A DNA stretch of 7,869 nucleotides from Deltaproteobacteria bacterium (GTDB lineage: Bacteria; Myxococcota; B64-G9). The stretch covers positions 1 through 7,869 of the forward strand of contig QMME01000176.1 in assembly GCA_003647095.1 (NCBI GenBank), written 5' to 3'. The notes under the pieces were generated by a model that saw only the letters and a program-made list of their open reading frames with translations, ran no database searches and was not told the DNA's origin. Positions 1 through 6,264 of the stretch are shown here, in pieces (the first letter of the stretch is position 1; each line of letters begins with the position of its first letter). The position numbers were made by a program, and so were the translations under genes.

Positions 1-1
1 G

Positions 2-610
2 ATGAAGGAATGGGAGGTGCCGACATTTCGAGAGTACTTCGCCTTTCCCGAGGACCCGGACGTGCCCCTGACGGAGCTTAGCTACACCTTCACCTACGGC
101 GATGCCTTCTTCCTGGTGCTCGACGACACCCTGGACCACGTCGACTTCTTCTTTCCCGTCGAGGGCATGACCGAGGACCCGCCGCTGTGGGCTTGGCTCA
201 AGAAGCAGGCGGCCTCGGAGGCGGCGCAGCAGGCGCGCTGGCGTTTCGCCTTCATGCATTACCCTCCCGACGCCGAGTGTTACAGCGAGCAGGACTACGG
301 GCCGCCCTCGTCGGCGGTGCGCAACTACGTGGCACCGCTGCTCGCCGAGCACGGCTTCCATGCCCTGTTTGCCGGCCACGTGCACGACTACGAGTACATG
401 GAGATCGCCGGGCTACCTTGCATCATCACCGGCGGCGGCGGGGCCGGGCTGGAAGACTGCGACAACTGCACTCGCGACGTACCCGAGATAACCCGTCTCG
501 AGTGCCGGCATCATTTCCTGAGCGTGGATCTCGGCTGCGATAGCGCTACCGTGCGCGCCGTCGACGCCGACGGCACCGTCTTCGACGAACACACCCTCAG
601 CCGCGAGTGA
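2..610 (+). CDS. Metallophosphoesterase, calcineurin-like / purple acid phosphatase-like (C-terminal part, N-terminus outside window)
   Basis: This is the C-terminal part of a binuclear-metal phosphoesterase that would hydrolyse a phosphomonoester or phosphodiester; the substrate is unknown. About 202 residues are visible. FMHYPP (His near residue 86) and GHVHDYEY (GHxH at 125-128) are the last two metal-binding blocks of the calcineurin-like fold. They are followed by the usual glycine-rich strand (ITGGGGAG, 142-149) and a closing beta region ending in DADGTVFDE. The first-half metal motifs (DxH, GDxxD, GNH) are missing, and the visible region begins where family members have the segment just after GNH. 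The gene therefore runs in from the left edge, and the ATG at position 2 is probably an internal Met. It is transcribed toward the redox operon, so the two are convergent and likely unrelated. The family assignment is secure; the substrate and cellular location cannot be told because the N-terminus is not visible. Confidence 0.9.
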   Translation: MKEWEVPTFREYFAFPEDPDVPLTELSYTFTYGDAFFLVLDDTLDHVDFFFPVEGMTEDPPLWAWLKKQAASEAAQQARWRFAFMHYPPDAECYSEQDYGPPSSAVRNYVAPLLAEHGFHALFAGHVHDYEYMEIAGLPCIITGGGGAGLEDCDNCTRDVPEITRLECRHHFLSVDLGCDSATVRAVDADGTVFDEHTLSRE

Positions 611-635
611 ACCCGCCGGTCGCCTGCACCGCTGG

Positions 636-663
636 CCAAAAGCGGATTTATCAATTCTTTTGG
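636..663. terminator. Possible bidirectional hairpin terminator between convergent genes
   Basis: CCAAAAG (636-642) and CTTTTGG (657-663) form a perfect 7-bp stem around a 14-base loop. It lies 26 bases after the stop of the metallophosphoesterase and about 180 bases past the stop of the minus-strand operon. The A-run and T-run arms would give a short U-tract in either direction, as in some bidirectional terminators. The stem is short and AU-rich, the loop is long, and no separate U-tract follows, so this is only a candidate. Confidence 0.3.
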
Positions 664-674
664 GGTGAGCCCAC

Positions 675-844
675 TTGGCGATCCGGTACAACGGGGCCGG
701 GGAGAGCAGAATATTCTGTAAGAAGACCGAGAGGGTCTGGACATGTTGCTTTTGCAACTGCGGGGAAAAGATGATCGGTTTCGTCGAGGAGACGCTCTCT
801 TCCTTCAAGGGCGGGAAGATGCTGCTGCAGGAATTTCTGCTCAA
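675..844 (+). other. Gene-free interval with a coding-like base bias; possible small ORF or gene remnant
   Basis: Part of the 234-base gap between the two convergent genes. Read on the plus strand in the frame beginning with TTG at 675, my hand count over 56 codons gives about 80% G/C at third positions against about 41% at first and at second positions, a pattern typical of translated GC-rich DNA. The conceptual peptide has a cysteine cluster (WTCCFCNCGEK) and then an amphipathic segment (IGFVEETLSSFKGGK). The frame stays open to 965, where it runs antisense into the end of the FMN protein gene. No strong ribosome binding site is present; possible starts are TTG 675 or ATG 771. The opposite-strand frame that directly continues past the operon's final TAG shares the same third positions, so the bias does not settle the strand. 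I do not recognise a family. It could be a small zinc-ribbon gene, a decayed fragment or chance. Confidence 0.25.
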
Positions 845-2497
845 CTACCGGCGTGCCCGGCGCGAACCGGTCTTTTTGGCGGCAGCCTTTTTCGCCTTGG
901 CTTTCGCACGCCCGGCGGATCGAAGAAGCCTTTCTACCTGTTGCCTATCTACATCCATGATGTAGGGTATGTCGCTGATCTCGGCGCACTCGCGCGTCAG
1001 CGACGCCAGGTCGTCGCGGGTAATGTGTGAAAGGCTGAACTTGCGCGAGCCGGCCATCAATTGGCGCAGCCCCTGGGCCAGCCGCTCGTAGTAGGTGAAG
1101 AGGCCGATGGCGCCCGTGGGCAGCTTCTCGTACTCGCTTTTGCCCAGTTCCTTGCGCAACTCGGCTGCGGTGACGAAGATCTCGTCCTGGTTGGCTCCGA
1201 AGCGCGCGACATATACCGGCAGTTCCCCTTTCTCGATGGCCTGGCCGATGGTCTTTCCCACCATGGCCGCCGCGATGGGCGCCCGCGCCATTCCCACCAT
1301 CTTCACAAACGGCGCCCCCATTGCCAGTCCCTTGAAGATCTGGTCCTCAAAGGTAAATCCCCCCGCCACGGTGATGGCCGGAACGTGCATGCCCTTTTCC
1401 GAGAGCTGCTTGACGTAACGGTAGCAGAGCGAGTGCAACTCGACCGGCGGCACGCCCCACTCGTTCATCATCCGCCAGGGGCTCATTCCGGTTCCGCCGC
1501 CGGCCCCGTCGACGGTAAGCATGTCCAGCTTGTACTTGGATGCCAGCAGCACCGCCTGGGCCAGGGCGATGGGCCGGTAGGCGCCGGTCTTGAGGAAGAT
1601 GTACTTGGCACCGGCCCGACGCAGTTCCTCGACGCGCCTGGCGAAAGCCTCTTCCTCTACCATCCCGACGCGCGAGTGGCGCTCGAACTCGCGGAAGGCG
1701 CCGCGCTCGAAGGCCTGGATCACCGTCGGATCGGTCGGATCGGGCAGCACCACGTAGCCGCGATCTTTCAGCATCTGCGCCTTTTTCAGGTCGCGGATCT
1801 TGACCTCGCCTCCGATGTTCTTGGCGCCCTGGCCCCACTTCATCTCCACGATCTGCACGCCCAGCTTCTGGATGGCGTACTCGTGCACGCCGAGGCGGGT
1901 GTCCTCCACGTTGGCCTGCACGATGATGGCCCCGTAGCCGTCACGCTGGTGGTCCTGGTAGAGCTTCACCCGGCGCTTCAGATCCACGGTGTCCACCACC
2001 TTGCCGTTCTTGATGACGCTCTCGGGATCCATCCCGGCCACGTTCTCGCCGATGGTCAGTCCCGTTCCCGCCAGGGCCGAACCGATGGCCAGCCCTTCCC
2101 AGTTGTTCTTGGCGATGTTTGTGGAGCCGATGCCGGGGATGATCCAGGGGAGGCGGAACTTGATTCCGCCGTCATGGCCGATGTGCACTTCCAGGTTCAC
2201 CTTGGGAAAGATGGCCTTGTCGCTGTCGGCCTCGATGCCCCAGGCGCCCACCACCCCGCCCATGATGTTGAAGTGGGAATAGTCGACGGGGTACATCTTC
2301 TCGGCCGCCGTGGTTATCACCCCGAAGGGCTGGGGGTAGATCACCTCGTGGCCGCGGTAGGCGGATTTTCCGATCTCGCACATGCCGATGCAGCCGTCGA
2401 CGCAGGTGACGCACATGCCGGACATGGGCTGAATAGAGCCCTCGGTGCGGTTCTTGGTGAGTGTTGCCGCGGAAGTGTTGATTCTGGAAAGGGACAT
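845..2497 (-). CDS. FMN-binding glutamate synthase-family protein (stand-alone FMN barrel, no glutaminase domain)
   Basis: A 550-residue protein built on the FMN-binding alpha/beta-barrel of glutamate synthase. The signatures EMKWGQGAKNIGGEVK (218-233), FLKTGAY (301-307), LTVDGAGGGTGMSP (327-340) and ITVAGGF (375-381) mark the barrel and its FMN and phosphate-binding loops. In glutamate synthase this domain adds ammonia to 2-oxoglutarate and reduces the imine to glutamate. Here there is no class II glutaminase domain and no GXGXG domain. The cysteine triad that binds the 3Fe-4S cluster in GltB is absent after the barrel; only Cys358 and Cys504 occur beyond residue 40. Instead a four-cysteine set lies near the N-terminus (C29, C32, C36, C40). 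A lysine/alanine/arginine-rich tail (529-550) ends the protein. I chose the ATG at 2497 because AAGGAGGAA lies 8 bases upstream. A start at 2518, in an ATGA overlap with the previous gene, would add seven residues but has a poorly placed ribosome site. It is the last gene of the operon and is presumably fed electrons by the preceding diaphorase subunits. The family is certain; the reaction is not. Confidence 0.93.
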   Translation of the reverse strand: MSLSRINTSAATLTKNRTEGSIQPMSGMCVTCVDGCIGMCEIGKSAYRGHEVIYPQPFGVITTAAEKMYPVDYSHFNIMGGVVGAWGIEADSDKAIFPKVNLEVHIGHDGGIKFRLPWIIPGIGSTNIAKNNWEGLAIGSALAGTGLTIGENVAGMDPESVIKNGKVVDTVDLKRRVKLYQDHQRDGYGAIIVQANVEDTRLGVHEYAIQKLGVQIVEMKWGQGAKNIGGEVKIRDLKKAQMLKDRGYVVLPDPTDPTVIQAFERGAFREFERHSRVGMVEEEAFARRVEELRRAGAKYIFLKTGAYRPIALAQAVLLASKYKLDMLTVDGAGGGTGMSPWRMMNEWGVPPVELHSLCYRYVKQLSEKGMHVPAITVAGGFTFEDQIFKGLAMGAPFVKMVGMARAPIAAAMVGKTIGQAIEKGELPVYVARFGANQDEIFVTAAELRKELGKSEYEKLPTGAIGLFTYYERLAQGLRQLMAGSRKFSLSHITRDDLASLTRECAEISDIPYIMDVDRQQVERLLRSAGRAKAKAKKAAAKKTGSRRARR

Positions 2498-2503
2498 TGG
2501 TAG

Positions 2504-2512
2504 TTCCTCCTT
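2504..2512 (-). promoter_or_regulatory. Strong ribosome binding site deciding the start of the FMN protein
   Basis: AAGGAGGAA on the minus strand, with its GGAGG core at 2510-2506, lies 8 bases before the ATG at 2497. It falls after the ATG at 2518 that overlaps the preceding gene's stop, so 2497 is the better start. Its position just past that stop (2517-2515) also suggests translational coupling or reinitiation. Confidence 0.75.
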
Positions 2513-2514
2513 TT

Positions 2515-3189
2515 TCATTCCTTGCAGATTTCACAGGCCACGCAGGGATCCATGTAGCAACTCATGTCGTCGAATTTCTCCATGCAGGGCGGCGGCAGAT
2601 TCTGGCAGCCGCCGCAGACGGCCTTCTCGGGCTCATTGTAGGTGCAGCGCAGCTGGCAGGCCGGGCACACGTACATGCAGCCGCCGCAGGTACGGCAGAT
2701 ATCAGACCGGATGTCGAAGGGCGTGCCGATGCTGCGGTCCTTTCCCCTGCCGCGAAAGCCGATGGCACCCGACATCATCTGTTCCTTGCACATGCGCACG
2801 CAAAGCCCGCACAGCAGGCAGTCCTCGTACTCCTGGCGGAAGGGGTGTCCCTGGATGCCGCCGAACTTCGAAGCCAGGTCCTGGACCGTCTTCGACTGCG
2901 GGCAGGAGGCCAGCATGAGCTGCAGGATCATCTTCCTGGCGCGCAGAACCCGTTGCGAAGCAGTGCGCACCTTCAGCCCCTCCTGGGCCGGATAGGTACA
3001 GGAGGACACCAGCTTGGCCCGGGGACCCTCGCCGATCTCGACGACGCACAGCCGGCAGGCGCCGTAGGGCGTAAGCCCCTCCATGTGGCACAGGGTGGGG
3101 ATGGGAAATCCAAGCTGTTGGGCCGCTTCCAGGATCGTCGTACCTTCTTCCACCGACACCGACAACCCGTTGATGGTCAGGTTTATCAT
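2515..3189 (-). CDS. HoxU/NuoG-N-terminal-like iron-sulfur electron carrier subunit with a Cys-rich tail
   Basis: A 224-residue cytoplasmic iron-sulfur subunit that should relay electrons between the NuoE/NuoF diaphorase and its partner. Residues 1-78 are a plant-type [2Fe-2S] ferredoxin domain with C34, C45, C48 and C64 (PTLCHMEGLTPYGACRLC, then SSC). Two [4Fe-4S] motifs follow: C124-C127-C130-C134 and C165-C168-C171-C175. In NuoG and HoxU a His-Cys cluster segment lies between the two domains; here only C96 remains (ASCPQSKTVQDL), so that cluster is probably lost. The C-terminus has nine more cysteines (178, 182, 192, 195, 202, 211, 216, 219, 222), not expected in a simple HoxU and perhaps another cluster or a docking domain. 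There is no NuoG molybdopterin-type domain and no hydrogenase H-cluster domain. The ATG at 3189 begins exactly at the ferredoxin domain and has GAGGGAG upstream; an open frame reaches 3351 but overlaps the nuoF-like gene. It starts 11 bases after the upstream stop. Confidence 0.92.
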   Translation of the reverse strand: MINLTINGLSVSVEEGTTILEAAQQLGFPIPTLCHMEGLTPYGACRLCVVEIGEGPRAKLVSSCTYPAQEGLKVRTASQRVLRARKMILQLMLASCPQSKTVQDLASKFGGIQGHPFRQEYEDCLLCGLCVRMCKEQMMSGAIGFRGRGKDRSIGTPFDIRSDICRTCGGCMYVCPACQLRCTYNEPEKAVCGGCQNLPPPCMEKFDDMSCYMDPCVACEICKE

Positions 3190-3200
3190 GGTTCGCTCCC

Positions 3201-5051
3201 TCACCTGACGTCCACGGCGTCGAACTTGCAGACGCTTCTGCACATGCCGCACTTGATGCATTTCTTCATGTCGATGAAATGCGGTTCTTTCTTCTTCCCG
3301 CTGATAGCTTTCTCGGGGCAAGCCAGTTTGCAGGCGCCGCAGCCGTTGCAATTTTCATTGATAGTAAAGGTGATCAGATCCCGGCACACGCCCGCCGGGC
3401 AGCGCCTGTCGCGGATGTGTGCCTCGTACTCCTCGCGGAAGTAACGTAGCGTTGACAGCACTGGATTCGAAGCTGTCTGGCCCAGGCCGCACATGGAGGC
3501 GTCCTTGACCACCTGGGCCAGTTCTTCCAGCGTTTGGAGTTGCTCCATGGTACCCCTGCCGCTGGTGATGTCGTCCAGGATCTCCGACATGCGCTGGGTG
3601 CCCTTGCGGCAGACGTAGCACTTGCCGCAGGACTCGTCCTGCAGAAAATTCATGAAGTATTTCGCCACGTCCACCATGCAGGTGTGCTCGTCCATCACGA
3701 TCATGCCGCCCGAGCCCATGATGGACCCGGCCTCGGCCAGGCTGTCGTAGTCGATGCGCAGGTCAAAGTGCGTGGCGGGGATGCAGCCGCCGGAAGGGCC
3801 CCCGGTCTGCACCGCTTTGATGGGCACGCTGTTTTCCGGACCTCCGCCTATCTCGTGGACGATTTCTTTGATGGTCATACCCATGGGAACTTCCACCAGG
3901 CCGGTGTTGCTGATCTTGCCCACCAGGCTGAAGATCTTGGTGCCCTTGGAGTTCTTCGTGCCCACCCGGGCGAACTCCTCCGCGCCGAGGTTGATTATCA
4001 GCGGCACGTTGGCCCAGGTCTCCACGTTGTTTATGGCCGTGGGCTTTCCCTCGATGCCTCTTTCCACGGGGAAGGGCGGCCGCTGTCGCGGCTCACCCAT
4101 CTTGCCCTCTATCGAGCGCATCAGGGCCGTCTCCTCGCCGCAGACGAAGGCCCCCGCACCCTTTACCAGATCGATGTCGAAGGAAAGGGAACTGCCCAGG
4201 ATGTTCTTTCCCAGCAGGCCGAGCTTGCGCGCCTGGTCAAGCGCTATGATCAGGTGCTTGATGGCCAGCGGATACTCCGCCCGTACGTAGACCACACCTT
4301 CTTCGGCGCCGGTGGCGAAGGCGCCGAGAAGCATGCCCTCGATGATGGCATGGGGGTTTCCCTCCAGCACCGCCCGGTCCATGTAGGCACCCGGGTCGCC
4401 CTCGTCGGCGTTGCACACCAGCACCTTGCCGCGGCGGCCGTCCTGCCGGGCCAGCGCTTCCCATTTCAGACCGGTGGGAAAACCCGCGCCGCCACGCCCT
4501 CGCAGCCCGGACTTCTTTACCTCCTCGATGACATCGGCGGGCCGTCCCTCCCCCAGGAGCCGGGCCAGGGCGGCATATCCACCGTTTGCGATGTAGTTGT
4601 AGATACGGATAGGATCCACTTTCTCGTTCTGTCCCAGAAGGAAGCGTACCTGCCTGGCGAAGAAGGGGATGTCCCGGGCCAACTCTATGCGACGACCGGT
4701 TTTCGCATCCCGGTAGAGGTACTCCTCCAATACTTCCCCTTTTCCCACCGCCTCCACTATGCGGGCCATCTGCTTCATGCCTACCTTGGGATAAAAGGTT
4801 CCCCGCGGCTCTATGAGCACGTTGGGCTCCATCTGGCAGAAACCGTGGCAGCCGGTTATGCGCAGACCGACCTTTTCCGAGAGGTTGCGCTGCAGGATCT
4901 CGCGCTTGGCCACACGGATGATTTCGTTGGCGCCGCTGGCCTGCGCGCAGGTGCTGGCCGGTATCACGATGACCGGCAGGTTCTTGGCCGTATCCACCTT
5001 GAGCCTTTTCTGCAACGTTTGGAAGTCATCAAGGCTGCGAATAGATTGCAT
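3201..5051 (-). CDS. nuoF: NuoF/HydB/HndC-like NAD(P)H-binding flavo-iron-sulfur subunit
   Basis: A 616-residue subunit that would bind NAD(P)(H) and FMN and carry several iron-sulfur clusters. Order: an N-terminal thioredoxin-like [2Fe-2S] domain (C35, C68, C72, with TGCHGFC); the NuoF core with GLRGRGGAGFPTGLKW (182-197, FMN and nucleotide binding), CNADEGDPGAYMDR (213-226) and AGAFVCGEETAL (299-310); the [4Fe-4S] ligands C475, C478, C481 and C521; then a C-terminal two-cluster ferredoxin (C568-C571-C574-C578 and C598-C601-C604-C608). Both end domains are typical of HydB/HndC subunits of NAD(P)-linked and bifurcating hydrogenases and absent from E. coli complex I NuoF (about 445 residues). 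In several such complexes this subunit is where bifurcation has been proposed, so bifurcation is possible but unproven here. Only three N-terminal cluster cysteines are visible. The ATG at 5051 has GAGGTG 6 bases upstream and follows the nuoE-like stop by 9 bases. The gene symbol is a family label. Confidence 0.96.
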   Translation of the reverse strand: MQSIRSLDDFQTLQKRLKVDTAKNLPVIVIPASTCAQASGANEIIRVAKREILQRNLSEKVGLRITGCHGFCQMEPNVLIEPRGTFYPKVGMKQMARIVEAVGKGEVLEEYLYRDAKTGRRIELARDIPFFARQVRFLLGQNEKVDPIRIYNYIANGGYAALARLLGEGRPADVIEEVKKSGLRGRGGAGFPTGLKWEALARQDGRRGKVLVCNADEGDPGAYMDRAVLEGNPHAIIEGMLLGAFATGAEEGVVYVRAEYPLAIKHLIIALDQARKLGLLGKNILGSSLSFDIDLVKGAGAFVCGEETALMRSIEGKMGEPRQRPPFPVERGIEGKPTAINNVETWANVPLIINLGAEEFARVGTKNSKGTKIFSLVGKISNTGLVEVPMGMTIKEIVHEIGGGPENSVPIKAVQTGGPSGGCIPATHFDLRIDYDSLAEAGSIMGSGGMIVMDEHTCMVDVAKYFMNFLQDESCGKCYVCRKGTQRMSEILDDITSGRGTMEQLQTLEELAQVVKDASMCGLGQTASNPVLSTLRYFREEYEAHIRDRRCPAGVCRDLITFTINENCNGCGACKLACPEKAISGKKKEPHFIDMKKCIKCGMCRSVCKFDAVDVR

Positions 5052-5060
5052 AGCGACACC

Positions 5061-5918
5061 TCAAACATTCACGCCGTTCAAGTCCAGCCGATGCTCCTTG
5101 CAACCGCGCCGGGCGCAGATCTGCACCATGCCCCCTCCGATCACCAGCATGGGTACCATGGGAGCGCCGCACAAAGGGCAGACGTTGGCGCTAATCAGCT
5201 CGGCGTGGCAGTGCGGGCAGAACAGGTTTACTACGGTGTCCAGCGGAATGTCGTACTCGGACTCCAGGTTGAAGCTGCCGTAGAGGCTGGAAAGCCGCAA
5301 CCAGCCATGCTTGCCGCCGAATGCCATGGTCATGCGAACCGAGCTATGGCCGTCTATCTGGTGGGAAAAGTCCATCAAGCTGTGGTTGCAGCGGGGGCAG
5401 CTCACCTTGACCGGGAAGACGTGGCCGTCGGCCGTGTGTTCTTCTTTGCCCGCCCGGGCGCTCTTGATGATTTGTTTTACCCTGGCCGGGGAAACCTTCG
5501 AGAAATAGCGTCCGTCGAGCACCACGATGGGCCCCAGCGCGCAGGCCCCCAGGCAGTTGACCGTCTCCAGGGTGAACTCGTTGTCGGTGGTGGTCTGGCC
5601 GGGCTTGATCTGCAGCTGGCGCTCGAGTTCCTCGGCCACCTCCCGCCCGCCCCTGACATGGCAGGCCGTTCCCAGACAGACCGACACCAGGTGGCTGCCC
5701 CGCGGGGTCAAGGAAAACGACCGGTAGAAGGTGGCCACGCCATAAATATCCACCAGTGGAATACCTGTCTGTTCGGCCACCACCTCCAGGGCTTCCCTGG
5801 GCAGGTAGTTATACCTGGATTGGATATCTTGCAGCAGTGAGATGAGTTTTCCCCGTTTCCCCTCGTGACTGCGCACTATCTTACTCACGTCGACAGACAT
5901 GGGCTTGGCCACTAGCAT
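5061..5918 (-). CDS. nuoE: NuoE-like [2Fe-2S] subunit fused to a C-terminal zinc-ribbon-like extension
   Basis: A 285-residue protein. Residues 10-155 match the NuoE / HydC / HndA family: a helical start (KRGKLISLLQDIQSRYNYLP), the conserved IYGVATFY (58-65), and a thioredoxin-like fold binding [2Fe-2S] through C81, C86 (CLGTAC), C122 and C126 (CLGAC). This subunit normally pairs with NuoF during NADH oxidation. Family members are usually about 150-170 residues. Here a further 125 residues carry CPRC (174-177), CPHC (234-237), CPLC (247-250) and a last pair at C268/C273, a zinc-ribbon or rubredoxin-like pattern. The extension is in frame with no internal stop, so it is a genuine fusion in this sequence. 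The start at ATG 5918 is preferred because GAGGA (5929-5925) lies 6 bases upstream; ATG 5900 is possible but lacks a good site, and frames opening further upstream only overlap the preceding gene. It overlaps that gene by 7 bases, suggesting translational coupling. The gene symbol is a family label. Confidence 0.93.
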   Translation of the reverse strand: MLVAKPMSVDVSKIVRSHEGKRGKLISLLQDIQSRYNYLPREALEVVAEQTGIPLVDIYGVATFYRSFSLTPRGSHLVSVCLGTACHVRGGREVAEELERQLQIKPGQTTTDNEFTLETVNCLGACALGPIVVLDGRYFSKVSPARVKQIIKSARAGKEEHTADGHVFPVKVSCPRCNHSLMDFSHQIDGHSSVRMTMAFGGKHGWLRLSSLYGSFNLESEYDIPLDTVVNLFCPHCHAELISANVCPLCGAPMVPMLVIGGGMVQICARRGCKEHRLDLNGVNV

Positions 5919-6223
5919 TCGTATTCCTCGCAGTGCCACACCCCCCCCTCGGGCTTCGGGAAGGTGCAGGTTTCCAGGTGCCTGCAGTTGACGCACAGCC
6001 CCAGGATTTTCTTGTCCTGTTCGCATGGGGTGACCTGCACCACGGTGACGCATTCGTTCTTTTCTTTCGGCCGGTATGGCTTGATGCAGACCAACTCGAA
6101 TTCCTCGCAGTGCAGGACCGGCAATCGGTCCTCGCGCGGATAGATACATTCAGGTGCATGGCGACAGTTCACGCATAGCCCTCCAATGGATGGGTCATCC
6201 GTCATGGCGGGGTTTCTCTTCAT
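5912..6223 (-). CDS. Small cysteine-rich protein with a tandem internal repeat (probable metal-binding; unknown function)
   Basis: A 103-residue protein with 12 cysteines and no recognised named domain. It consists of two copies of one unit: GLCVNCRHAPEC...HCEEFE (residues 16-42) and GLCVNCRHLETC...HCEEYE (75-102). Each has C-x2-C-x5-C and, 11-12 residues later, HCEE: C17, C20, C26, C39 and C77, C80, C86, C98. The spacing suggests that each unit binds one zinc or iron ion, or a small iron-sulfur cluster. It has no signal peptide or membrane segment, so it is probably cytoplasmic. It is the first gene after the sigma-54 promoter, has AAAAGGAG about 6 bases before its ATG, and its end overlaps the nuoE-like start by 7 bases. 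It should therefore be co-expressed with the diaphorase. It could be an electron carrier, a cluster-delivery or assembly factor, or a redox sensor; the sequence does not decide. Confidence 0.88.
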   Translation of the reverse strand: MKRNPAMTDDPSIGGLCVNCRHAPECIYPREDRLPVLHCEEFELVCIKPYRPKEKNECVTVVQVTPCEQDKKILGLCVNCRHLETCTFPKPEGGVWHCEEYEC

Positions 6224-6230
6224 GGCCAGC

Positions 6231-6238
6231 TCCTTTTC
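6231..6238 (-). promoter_or_regulatory. Ribosome binding site of the first operon gene
   Basis: The minus strand reads AAAAGGAG followed by CTGGCC and then ATG at 6223. The core is a clear Shine-Dalgarno sequence at standard spacing. It supports this short cysteine-rich gene as real and fixes its start. Confidence 0.7.
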
Positions 6239-6264
6239 AACCTAGGTTTCGCACAGCAGGCCGA

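Noticed and set aside
187..543. A plus-strand frame inside the metallophosphoesterase.
   Set aside because: Arg/Ala/Gly-rich alternative frame of a well-supported gene.
1061..2503. A 480-codon plus-strand open frame opposite the FMN protein gene.
   Set aside because: It is rich in His, Gly, Ala and Leu with no recognisable domain, and lies antisense to a gene with clear glutamate synthase motifs; a typical GC-rich shadow.
3190..3351. An N-terminal extension of the HoxU-like protein up to an alternative start at 3351.
   Set aside because: The extra 54 residues are arginine-rich, overlap the 3' end of the nuoF-like gene, and precede an ATG that begins exactly at the ferredoxin domain with a ribosome site.
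3534..5840. A 768-codon plus-strand open frame opposite the nuoF-like and nuoE-like genes.
   Set aside because: It spans two well-supported genes and their junction on the other strand and has no family motif; it is a product of high GC content.
5919..6149. A longer start for the NuoE-like protein at 6149.
   Set aside because: The extra 77 residues overlap nearly all of the cysteine-rich gene in another frame and do not resemble NuoE; ATG 5918 has a good ribosome site.
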